A program made the translations under genes and the position numbers. Below the pieces are notes generated by a model, which saw only the letters and a list, made by a program, of their open reading frames with translations, was not told the origin of the DNA and did no database searches. A stretch of DNA of 48,969 bases from Lachnospiraceae bacterium UBA3273 (lineage in GTDB: Bacteria; Bacillota; Clostridia; Lachnospirales; Lachnospiraceae). The stretch's first letter is position 1. Each line of letters starts with the position of its first letter. Shown here one piece after another: positions 17,998 to 24,137 of the stretch. Where the stretch lies: positions 1 to 48,969 of the forward strand of contig DEUB01000069.1 in the NCBI GenBank assembly GCA_002362385.1. The letters are read 5' to 3'.

Positions 17998-18168
17998 TTA
18001 TTCTGCTGAAATAGCACCGGTAGGGCACTGACCTGCACAAGTACCGCAGTCGATACATTTGTCAGGATCAATTTCGAATTTGCCGTCTCCCATGCTGATC
18101 GCTCCTACAGGACAGCAGCTTTCGCATGCACCGCAAGCTACACAAGCGTCTCCGATTTTAAATGCCAT
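17998..18168 (-). CDS. 2[4Fe-4S] ferredoxin
   Basis: A 56-aa clostridial-type ferredoxin read directly from the minus strand, from MAFKIGDACVACGAC to the end AISAE. Cluster ligands are Cys9, 12, 15 and 19 (followed by Pro) and Cys38, 41, 44 and 48 (followed by Pro), so both clusters are complete. It is a low-potential electron carrier for pyruvate:ferredoxin oxidoreductase, hydrogenase or radical-SAM activases. AAGGAGGATATGATT precedes the ATG. It is just downstream of pflA but has its own promoter and operator. It could supply electrons to PflA; that link is inference. Confidence 0.95.
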   Translation of the reverse strand: MAFKIGDACVACGACESCCPVGAISMGDGKFEIDPDKCIDCGTCAGQCPTGAISAE

Positions 18169-18196
18169 AATCATATCCTCCTTAGAATTATAGATC

Positions 18197-18214
18197 TTGA
18201 TAAATAATTATCAA
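18197..18214. promoter_or_regulatory. Perfect palindrome, probable operator of the ferredoxin gene
   Basis: TTGATAAATAATTATCAA: 7-bp arms around a 4-bp centre, placed just downstream of the expected transcription start of the ferredoxin promoter, where a bound repressor would block it. It resembles both a Rex-type box (TTGTTAAN4TTAACAA) and a Fur-type core (GATAAT...ATTATC) without matching either fully. Confidence 0.55.
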
Positions 18215-18225
18215 TCCATAATGTT

Positions 18226-18254
18226 ATTCTAATACAAATATATGCAGAAAACAA
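18226..18254 (-). promoter_or_regulatory. Promoter of the ferredoxin gene
   Basis: On the minus strand: TTGTTT (18254-18249), a 17-bp spacer and TAGAAT (18231-18226), directly upstream of the palindrome at 18197-18214. It overlaps the intergenic gap after pflA. Confidence 0.6.
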
Positions 18255-18275
18255 GTAGCAAATATTAGAAAAGTG

Positions 18276-19046
18276 TTAATTGTGGTGGGTTATGCCCAGT
18301 TCTTCCCGCCGTTTTCTGATGCCGTTTAAAATAAATTCCTTCTTCTCGGGAATCAGCTTTTTATCCATAGGCGGAACGTCTTTAAGCTTGTAATCCATAT
18401 TTAACTCTTTGTATTTCTTTTTTGCCATATCATGGTAGGGAAGGACGTCTAAAGCCGTCAGATTGGTAAACTGTCCGATAAAATATCCCAGCTTATAAAG
18501 GGATTCTTCATCGTCGGTAATACCCGGTACGACTACATGCCTTATCCACATATTTACTTTTTTTTCGTTGAGATATGCGGCAAAAGCCAGAATGCCGTCA
18601 TTGGGCTGGGATGTCAGTTCCTTATGCTTATCGGGGTCAATATGCTTAATGTCCAACATGACCAGGTCGGTAAGCTCCATCAGTGCGTCCAGCTTTTTGT
18701 TGTATTCCGTGTTGTCGGGCTTGTAGGCGATCCCTGAAGTATCGATACAGGTATGAATGCCGTGCTCCTTGCACAGGGTAAACAATTCGATCAGAAAATC
18801 GATCTGCATTAAGGGTTCGCCGCCGGTAACGGTAAGACCGCCTCCGTTTGCATAAAAAGGTTTGTTCCTTTCATACTGCTCAATGATTTCCGAAGCCTCC
18901 ATAACAGTGCCTCCGGTCATAGGCCAGGTGTCCGGATTGTGGCAGTAAGCGCATCTCATGGGACATCCCTGTACAAAAACTACAAAACGTGTGCCCGGGC
19001 CGTCTACGGTGCCAAAGCTTTCTAAAGAATGAATTCTTCCGCTCAT
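18276..19046 (-). CDS. pflA: Pyruvate formate-lyase activating enzyme (radical SAM)
   Basis: 256 aa. The radical-SAM cluster motif CAYCHNPDTW (Cys pattern C-x3-C-x2-C within GCPMRCAYC, residues about 28-36) and the glycine-rich GGGLTVTGGEPLMQ are present. It uses S-adenosylmethionine and an electron from flavodoxin or ferredoxin to generate the glycyl radical on PFL. Here the target is presumably the separate 80-aa radical-domain protein bound to the PFL core. GAAAGGAAG precedes the ATG. A strong terminator lies between the radical-domain gene and pflA, so pflA may be expressed at a lower level than the structural pieces. Confidence 0.95.
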   Translation of the reverse strand: MSGRIHSLESFGTVDGPGTRFVVFVQGCPMRCAYCHNPDTWPMTGGTVMEASEIIEQYERNKPFYANGGGLTVTGGEPLMQIDFLIELFTLCKEHGIHTCIDTSGIAYKPDNTEYNKKLDALMELTDLVMLDIKHIDPDKHKELTSQPNDGILAFAAYLNEKKVNMWIRHVVVPGITDDEESLYKLGYFIGQFTNLTALDVLPYHDMAKKKYKELNMDYKLKDVPPMDKKLIPEKKEFILNGIRKRREELGITHHN

Positions 19047-19142
19047 AAAAAACTTCCTTTCTGAATTCCTGCGAGGTCATAAGCCCCGCCGTTTATGTCT
19101 GCAGCGGGGACTGACTGCTATCAGTATTTTAACATATTATAT

Positions 19143-19181
19143 GGGAAAGAAAAAGCCCTCCGGACGAATCCGAAAGGCTTT
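19143..19181 (-). terminator. Strong UUCG-tetraloop terminator between the radical-domain gene and pflA
   Basis: On the minus strand a 13-bp stem (AAAGCCTTTCGGA with TCCGGAGGGCTTT, a few G-U pairs) closes a TTCG tetraloop and is followed by TTCTTT. It should stop most transcripts coming from the pfl core genes before pflA. Confidence 0.88.
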
Positions 19182-19200
19182 CAAATGCTCACAAGATCAA

Positions 19201-19443
19201 TTAAATGCTCTCATGGAATGTTCTGCTGATAACGTCTGCCTGCTGTTCGGGTGTTAATTTGATAAAGTTAACAGCGTAACCGGAAACACGGATGGTTAAC
19301 TGAGGATACTTCTCCGGGTTTTTCTGAGCATCAAGTAAAGTGTCTCTGTTCAATACGTTAACATTTAAATGATGTCCGCCCTTTGTAGCGTAGCCGTCTA
19401 ATAAGTTTACTAAGTTATCAACCTGAGCTGTATTTTCTGCCAT
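19201..19443 (-). CDS. Stand-alone glycyl-radical domain of split pyruvate formate-lyase
   Basis: 80 aa, corresponding to the C-terminal radical domain of PflB: residues 23-80 read GGHHLNVNVLNRDTLLD, NPEKYPQLTIRVSGYAVNF and QQADVISRTFHESI, nearly identical in pattern to the end of E. coli PflB. The radical glycine is Gly55 in RVSGYAVNF. E. coli GrcA/YfiD is a spare part of the same type that rescues an oxygen-cut PFL. Here the catalytic core protein has no such domain of its own, so this polypeptide should be essential for activity. The start MAENTAQVDNLVNLLDGYA follows GGAGGTAATTATC. It sits downstream of the core and the 67-aa gene. Confidence 0.93.
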   Translation of the reverse strand: MAENTAQVDNLVNLLDGYATKGGHHLNVNVLNRDTLLDAQKNPEKYPQLTIRVSGYAVNFIKLTPEQQADVISRTFHESI

Positions 19444-19508
19444 GATAATTACCTCCTAATTTATAGTAGGGGAATGCACCGGGCATTCCCCGTGATGATT
19501 GCTTTTGC

Positions 19509-19712
19509 TTATTCGTTGCCGTCTAAGCCTTCGTGAAGAGTAGGAACGCTGCATGCAAAAGGATTTTTGGAACATTCGGTACATCCCATAGTCTCCACGC
19601 TTTTAGACCCCTGGGCCTTTTCATCCACATCAACGTTGATATGGCCTACATTACCTGCCATACCTTTATCCAATTGTTTGATCAGGTCTTCGATCATTGC
19701 ATTTTCGTCCAT
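19509..19712 (-). CDS. 67-aa Cys-tail protein with partial resemblance to the PFL radical domain
   Basis: Lies between the PFL core and the radical-domain gene in the same transcript. Residues 9-31 (DLIKQLDKG...GHINVDV) line up without gaps with residues 10-32 of the 80-aa radical-domain protein (NLVNLLDGY...HHLNVNV): seven identities (Leu, Leu, Asp, His, Asn, Val, Val) plus Ile/Val, Ile/Leu and Asn/Asp swaps. The second half has no RVSGYAV glycine loop but a tail with Cys44, Cys47 and Cys54 (GCTECSKNPFAC). It could be a docking competitor, chaperone, or metal- or redox-responsive cap of the core. None of this is proven. An upstream GTG is possible, but AGGAAAGGTG is best spaced for the ATG at 19712. 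Confidence 0.85.
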   Translation of the reverse strand: MDENAMIEDLIKQLDKGMAGNVGHINVDVDEKAQGSKSVETMGCTECSKNPFACSVPTLHEGLDGNE

Positions 19713-19734
19713 GACTTTCACCTTTCCTAATATC

Positions 19735-21774
19735 TTATTTGTTCAAATCGAGTTCGATATCTCCTGCAAATACCTGGTCTTCTTTTCCAAGAGCTCCGGG
19801 GATGATGGTAAAGGTATTGGAAATACCGTCCTGAGCATCATTGAAAGGAAGCTTGGATACGGAAGATAAGGAAGCAACAGCGCCGTGGGTATCGCGTCCG
19901 TGCATCGGGTTAGCACCGGGAGCGAAAGGCTGGCCTTTTCTACGTCCGTCAGGTGTGTTACCTGTTGCCTTACCGTAAGTTACGTTGGAAGTAATGGTAA
20001 GGATGGATGTTGTAGGAACACCGTTCCTGTAGGTGTGATGTCTTCTGATCGCTGTCATGAATTTGTGTACGATATCCTGAGCGATCTCATCTACACGGTC
20101 GTCGTCATTTCCGTATTTGGGGAAGTCGCCTGTTGTCTTGAAGTCAACGATGATGCCGTCTTCGTCACGAACAACTTCTACCTTAGCGTATTTGATAGCG
20201 GATAAGGAGTCTGCCACGATGGAAAGACCTGCAACACCTGTTGCGAAGTAACGTTTAACATCTCTGTCATGTAAAGCCATCTGTGCTCTTTCGTAGCAGT
20301 ATTTGTCATGCATATAGTGGATGATGTTCAGGGTGTTTACATATACATCTGCCTGCCATTCCATCATATCCATGAATTTATCCATTACATCATCATAATC
20401 AAGAACGTCGCCTGTAACAGGACGGTATTTAGGTCCAACCTGTTTCTTGGTAACTTCGTCTACACCGCCGTTTAAAGCGTACAGTAAACATTTAGCAAGG
20501 TTAGCACGCGCTCCGAAGAACTGCATCTCTTTACCGATGACCATGGAGGATACGCAGCATGCGATACCGTAGTCATCGCCGTGTGTTACTCTCATTAAGT
20601 CGTCATTTTCGTACTGGATGGAAGAAGTCTTAATGGACATCTTTGCACAGAATTTCTTCCAGCCTTCAGGTAATCTGGTAGACCAGAGAACTGTTAAGTT
20701 AGGCTCGGGAGAAGGTCCTAAGTTATTCAGAGTATTTAAGTAACGGAAGGACATCTTTGTAACCATGGGACGTCCGTCAACACCAACACCGCCGAGGGAT
20801 TCTGTAACCCATACGGGATCGCCTGCGAAAATCTGGTTGTATTCGGGTGTACGTGCAAATTTGATGCAGCGTAACTTCATGATGAAGTGGTCAACGAATT
20901 CCTGAATCTGCTCTTCGGTAAATGTACCGTTCTTTAAGTCTCTCTGGGCATATACATCAAGGAATGTGGAAGTACGTCCAAGGGACATTGCAGCGCCGTT
21001 CTGTTCTTTAACTGCCGATAAGTAGCCGAAGTATACTGCCTGGATAGCTTCCTGTACGTTCTGTGCAGGTCTGGAAATGTCGCATCCGTAAGAAGCAGCC
21101 ATTTCTTTCATCATCTTTAATGCTGTCATCTGCTCGGAAAGCTCTTCACGAAGACGGATAACATCGTCTGTCATAACGCGTCCGGTAGAAGCTTTCTGCG
21201 CTTCTTTGTCCTCGATCAGTCTGTCGATACCATATAAAGCAACACGTCTGTAGTCGCCGATGATACGTCCGCGTCCGTAAGCATCCGGAAGACCTGTGAT
21301 GATATGAGCGGAACGGCAGGCTCTGATCTCAGGATTGTAAGCATCGAAGCATCCTGCGTTGTGTGTTTTTCTGTGTGTGGAGAAGAACTCGGAGATTTCA
21401 GGGTCTACTGTGTAGCCGTTATCTGTACAAGCCTTCTCTGCCATACGGATACCGCCGTAAGGCTGCATGGAACGTTTGAAAGGTTTGTCGGTCTGGAAAC
21501 CTACGATAGTCTCTTTGCTCTTGTCAAGGTATCCGGGGCCGTGGGAAGTGATGGTGGAAACAACCTTGGTGTCCATATCGAGCACACCGCCTGCTTCACG
21601 TTCTTTCTTCTGCAAATCAAGCACCATGTCCCATAAATCTTTGGTGTTCTGTGTAGGTCCTGCGAGGAAACTCTCATCTCCGTCGTAAGGAGTATAGTTT
21701 CTCTGGATAAAGTCGCGTACATTGACTTCTTTGTCCCATTTGCCGCCTACAAAATCTGTCCATTCTGGTCTCAT
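19735..21774 (-). CDS. pflB: Pyruvate formate-lyase catalytic core lacking the glycyl-radical domain
   Basis: 679 aa, about 80 shorter than E. coli PflB (about 760 aa). It keeps the N-terminus, the active-site cysteine pair Cys406-Cys407 in DDYGIACCVSSMVIGK, FFGARANLAKCLLYALNGGVDE, and the late segment FAPGANPMHGRDTHGA, ASLSSVSKLPFNDAQDG and NTFTIIPGALGKEDQVF. It then stops at ELDLNK. The missing part, with the radical glycine, is the 80-aa protein encoded two genes on. This is a clean domain-boundary split, not a frameshift: each piece has its own start and ribosome binding site, and the 67-aa gene lies between. It converts pyruvate and CoA to acetyl-CoA and formate without oxygen. Confidence 0.95.
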   Translation of the reverse strand: MRPEWTDFVGGKWDKEVNVRDFIQRNYTPYDGDESFLAGPTQNTKDLWDMVLDLQKKEREAGGVLDMDTKVVSTITSHGPGYLDKSKETIVGFQTDKPFKRSMQPYGGIRMAEKACTDNGYTVDPEISEFFSTHRKTHNAGCFDAYNPEIRACRSAHIITGLPDAYGRGRIIGDYRRVALYGIDRLIEDKEAQKASTGRVMTDDVIRLREELSEQMTALKMMKEMAASYGCDISRPAQNVQEAIQAVYFGYLSAVKEQNGAAMSLGRTSTFLDVYAQRDLKNGTFTEEQIQEFVDHFIMKLRCIKFARTPEYNQIFAGDPVWVTESLGGVGVDGRPMVTKMSFRYLNTLNNLGPSPEPNLTVLWSTRLPEGWKKFCAKMSIKTSSIQYENDDLMRVTHGDDYGIACCVSSMVIGKEMQFFGARANLAKCLLYALNGGVDEVTKKQVGPKYRPVTGDVLDYDDVMDKFMDMMEWQADVYVNTLNIIHYMHDKYCYERAQMALHDRDVKRYFATGVAGLSIVADSLSAIKYAKVEVVRDEDGIIVDFKTTGDFPKYGNDDDRVDEIAQDIVHKFMTAIRRHHTYRNGVPTTSILTITSNVTYGKATGNTPDGRRKGQPFAPGANPMHGRDTHGAVASLSSVSKLPFNDAQDGISNTFTIIPGALGKEDQVFAGDIELDLNK

Positions 21775-21864
21775 TTTGAAATAGCCTCCTATTAAAATTA
21801 TAATTTTTTGAACGGAAAATATCCGTTAAGCTACGCATAAATATTATGCTCATCCCATGCCTCA

Positions 21865-21894
21865 ATTATAGGTTAAAAGAAGTGGATACGTCAA
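21865..21894 (-). promoter_or_regulatory. Promoter of the pfl core operon
   Basis: Minus strand: TTGACG (21894-21889), an 18-bp spacer and TATAAT (21870-21865). The leader of about 85 nt contains GCATAA..TTATGC and AACGGA..TCCGTT hairpins before the AGGAGGC of pflB. Confidence 0.75.
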
Positions 21895-21902
21895 GGTTCG
21901 CG

Positions 21903-21922
21903 TTGTACTTTTTTACATACAA
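21903..21922. promoter_or_regulatory. Inverted repeat TTGTA-N10-TACAA upstream of the pfl -35 box
   Basis: A 20-bp near-palindrome just upstream of the pfl -35 element and within the divergent pfl/DUF1858 region, a position suited to an activator or redox regulator. The consensus does not match FNR (TTGAT-N4-ATCAA) or Rex exactly. Confidence 0.35.
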
Positions 21923-22000
21923 ATTGCGGAAAAATTAAAACATTTTCATAAAATTTTACTAAAAATTTATAAAGTGTTCTGACAGATTGTAATTGAAATA

Positions 22001-22029
22001 TTGATAAAAACACAAGATAGGGTTATACT
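22001..22029 (+). promoter_or_regulatory. Promoter of the DUF1858 gene
   Basis: TTGATA (22001-22006), a 17-bp spacer and TATACT (22024-22029), diverging from the pfl promoter about 110 bp away. Confidence 0.7.
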
Positions 22030-22065
22030 AACCGAAAACGATACAAAATAAGGAGGAAAAGATAC

Positions 22066-22257
22066 ATGACAGGAATTACCAAGGACATGACGATCGGAGA
22101 GATCATCAGAATAAATGAGGATGTGATCCCCGTTCTGATCAATGCCGGAATGCATTGCGTAGGATGCCCCTCTGCCCAGGGAGAGACATTGGAAGAGGCG
22201 GCTATGGTACACGGAATGGACGTGGATGATCTGATGTCGAAGATAGAGGCTTTATAG
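22066..22257 (+). CDS. DUF1858 domain protein
   Basis: 63 aa, essentially one DUF1858 domain: ITKDMTIGEIIRINEDVIPVLINAGMHCVGCPSAQGETLEEAAMVHGMD. The HCVGC motif with Cys29 and Cys32 is typical, along with the helical ScdA-N-like fold. Family members occur alone or fused to hemerythrin, DUF438 or Fe-S repair proteins, and are often linked to anaerobic redox metabolism. It is divergent from the split pfl operon, sharing the regulatory region. AAGGAGGAAAAGATAC precedes the ATG. Confidence 0.85.
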   Translation: MTGITKDMTIGEIIRINEDVIPVLINAGMHCVGCPSAQGETLEEAAMVHGMDVDDLMSKIEAL

Positions 22258-22294
22258 GCCGGGAATGGAATTGGAGCTTCCGTAAAGGGCAGAT

Positions 22295-22343
22295 AAAAAA
22301 GGGGCGTGTCGTCCGGAACGATCTTTCCGGATGCGGCATGCCC
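22295..22343 (-). terminator. Hairpin terminator of mecA
   Basis: On the minus strand AGGGCATGCCGCATCCGGAA pairs with TTCCGGACGACACGCCCC (small internal mismatches), followed by TTTTTT. It lies about 50 nt past the mecA stop. On the plus strand the T-run is poor, so it mainly serves mecA. Confidence 0.75.
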
Positions 22344-22395
22344 TAATTATAGTTTTATAAGTGATGTTTTGAGGTAAATGATATTTTAAGATAGA

Positions 22396-23163
22396 TTATA
22401 TTTCTGCAAGGGATTGCAGAGCGTGATCCAGGCAGATGGGCTCAAAGTGCTCCTTCATGTAGGAATTTGCACCGGAAGAGCTTTTGAGACAGCTGCCGTA
22501 TTCCGAGAAAATATTGCAGAGCTTGTTGAAATTTTCCGCGCTCATATTTCCGCAGTGGATGATCAGGCGGTAATCCATGGACCGGGGGTCCTTGTAGAGG
22601 GAATTATTTCCCACCGGCATGCCTGATATTACGTGGGCAAGCCGTATGACATGATTTAAGTCCGAAAAGGAATAAATCTTTGAAGCAGCCATTTCCGGCT
22701 TTACATCGGAAGGCTGTTTTTGGGCGGAGGAGTGCCTGGGCTTTGAAGAAAGCTTGTCGTTAAGGGAAACATCGCTCACAAGGCCGCTTTCCGCATTCTG
22801 CACCTTCTGGAACAGATTCATGACTTCGTCCGTAAGCTCCTCGGCGTCCAGTTCTCCCATCATTTCTTCATGGACCGAAGGGGCAAATTTGGAAAAGCGG
22901 GTATCCAGCTCTTCCGGGTCTTCCACCTTGGTAATGGTCAAAACAATGCATTCCGTGCTGATGGGGACGGCTTCGATCATTAAAGGGATATCGTCCGCTT
23001 CAAAGCCGCATTCATAAGAGGCCATTTCCATCATATCCTTAAAAAGCGTTTTGGCTTTTTCGCTTCCGTAAGCCAGTTCGCTTATTTTGAGTTCTCTATC
23101 CGCCAAATCCGTTTTGGTAAGTGTACACCGTATTTGATTTTCGTTGATCTTTTCTATTTTCAT
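22396..23163 (-). CDS. mecA: Adaptor protein MecA
   Basis: 255 aa. The N-terminal substrate-binding part begins MKIEKINENQIRCTLTKTDLADRELKISELAYGSEKAK. A Glu/Ser-rich linker (about 115-160) leads to a C-terminal ClpC-binding ferredoxin-like domain (IYSFSDLNHVIRLA, SMDYRLIIHCGNMS, LCNIFSEYGS). MecA delivers proteins to ClpC-ClpP for degradation. It is monocistronic, with its own promoter and terminator. Confidence 0.92.
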   Translation of the reverse strand: MKIEKINENQIRCTLTKTDLADRELKISELAYGSEKAKTLFKDMMEMASYECGFEADDIPLMIEAVPISTECIVLTITKVEDPEELDTRFSKFAPSVHEEMMGELDAEELTDEVMNLFQKVQNAESGLVSDVSLNDKLSSKPRHSSAQKQPSDVKPEMAASKIYSFSDLNHVIRLAHVISGMPVGNNSLYKDPRSMDYRLIIHCGNMSAENFNKLCNIFSEYGSCLKSSSGANSYMKEHFEPICLDHALQSLAEI

Positions 23164-23237
23164 ATGCTCTCATCCTCACTGGCAATTGAAAAAAATAATC
23201 GTTTCATAAAGCTTCTTTGCTGTAAAATTGTAAAAGT

Positions 23238-23266
23238 ATCTTATACTTATTAGTTTATTAAGTCAA
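23238..23266 (-). promoter_or_regulatory. Promoter of mecA
   Basis: Minus strand: TTGACT (23266-23261), a 17-bp spacer and TAAGAT (23243-23238). Confidence 0.7.
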
Positions 23267-23316
23267 TAGAGGTAAGTGCCAGTTTTAAAAATTTTAATAA
23301 ATTTATAATAAACAGC

Positions 23317-23345
23317 TTGCCAAATTTTTATATATCCTCTATAAT
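23317..23345 (+). promoter_or_regulatory. Strong promoter in the long gap after mecA
   Basis: TTGCCA (23317-23322), a 17-bp spacer and perfect TATAAT (23340-23345). Expected start near 23352, nearly 400 nt before the next gene. Confidence 0.75.
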
Positions 23346-23350
23346 AAACA

Positions 23351-23530
23351 CCACGAGATGCTTCCGGGACAATCCGTAAAGGGAAGGAGGCATACAGAGA
23401 CATTATTCTTTAAAGCAAATCAGATTTACAACAATACCCACAGGGTAGTCTAAAGCTTCGTGCTTGATCATTGATTCTAAAGAATCCTTAAAAAATTCCA
23501 AACGTTATAATTTAAAATGGTTTTATTTTT
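23351..23530 (+). ncRNA. Candidate structured RNA or long leader
   Basis: Begins right at the expected start of the preceding promoter. CACGA (23352-23356) can pair with TCGTG (23458-23462), closing a domain that contains ATGC-TTCC...GGAA-GCAT pairing and a small TACCC-ACA-GGGTA hairpin. GATTC-TAAA-GAATC follows, and a weak TAAAA..TTTTA stem with eight T residues near 23513-23530 could end it. No protein-coding frame with a ribosome binding site is seen here. No Rfam class recognised; a 6S-like RNA or a cis-acting leader of the 73-aa gene are possibilities. Confidence 0.4.
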
Positions 23531-23745
23531 TTTATCGGTCAATATCGTGTTATTCCTGACCGCACATCTGTATTTACACGTCCCGATGCATTTCGCATTT
23601 GTCACTCTATTATATTATCGTCATATCAGGAAAAAGTATGTTAACAAATTTTTGGGTTAAAATATATCACGATCCTTTTGGAATATTCGAAAATTTTTGC
23701 TTTTTCCCGGCGAAAGTCTGTTAATACTCTGACAGGAGGTTGTGC

Positions 23746-23967
23746 GTGAAAAGGATAAATCATAAAAAAGCGCAAAAGGAAATTTCAAAAAAACTGTGCC
23801 GGTCCTTAAAAGAAGGAACGATGTTGTACATGGACGGAGAGCTTGCGCCTCCATCAAAGATCAGTAACATGATGATGCAGGAAAGAGGAAATTATATGGC
23901 AGATTATGTTATGGACGATCAGGGCCTGATCAAGGAGATCCATTACGACAAGATCAGGAAAAACTGA
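23746..23967 (+). CDS. Small conserved-looking protein, unknown
   Basis: 73 aa starting at GTG, placed by a perfect AGGAGG seven nt upstream (an in-frame TTG two codons earlier overlaps that site and is unlikely). The basic N-terminus KRINHKKAQKEISKKLCRSLKEG is followed by MLYMDGELAPPSKISNMMMQERGNYMADYV and an acidic-basic end. Predicted soluble; no motif or family recognised. It is preceded by a 400-nt transcribed-looking leader or RNA and followed by the GH18 gene with its own promoter. Confidence 0.65.
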   Translation: MKRINHKKAQKEISKKLCRSLKEGTMLYMDGELAPPSKISNMMMQERGNYMADYVMDDQGLIKEIHYDKIRKN

Positions 23968-24084
23968 TTTAGGAAGGCATGTCTTTTAAAAGCCGTGCAA
24001 TGCTTAACGGGCAAAAAAAAATCAGGTCCTTCTATGCTGATTGACGGAGTACCGCAAGGTAAAGGGATAAGGGGAGTTTAAGCA

Positions 24085-24113
24085 TTGTACAAGTGTCGAT
24101 TTTTTGGTATAAT
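24085..24113 (+). promoter_or_regulatory. Promoter of the GH18 gene
   Basis: TTGTAC (24085-24090), a 17-bp spacer and TATAAT (24108-24113). It overlaps an upstream in-frame GTG, which therefore cannot be the real start of the GH18 protein. Confidence 0.72.
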
Positions 24114-24137
24114 CAGAACAAATTGGAGGATATGCAA

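Noticed and set aside
19201..21774. pflB broken by frameshift or assembly error
   Set aside because: The two parts are separated by another gene, have their own ribosome binding sites, and the break falls cleanly at a domain border.
24093..24137. Earlier GTG start of the GH18 protein
   Set aside because: It lies inside the promoter spacer, upstream of the expected transcription start.
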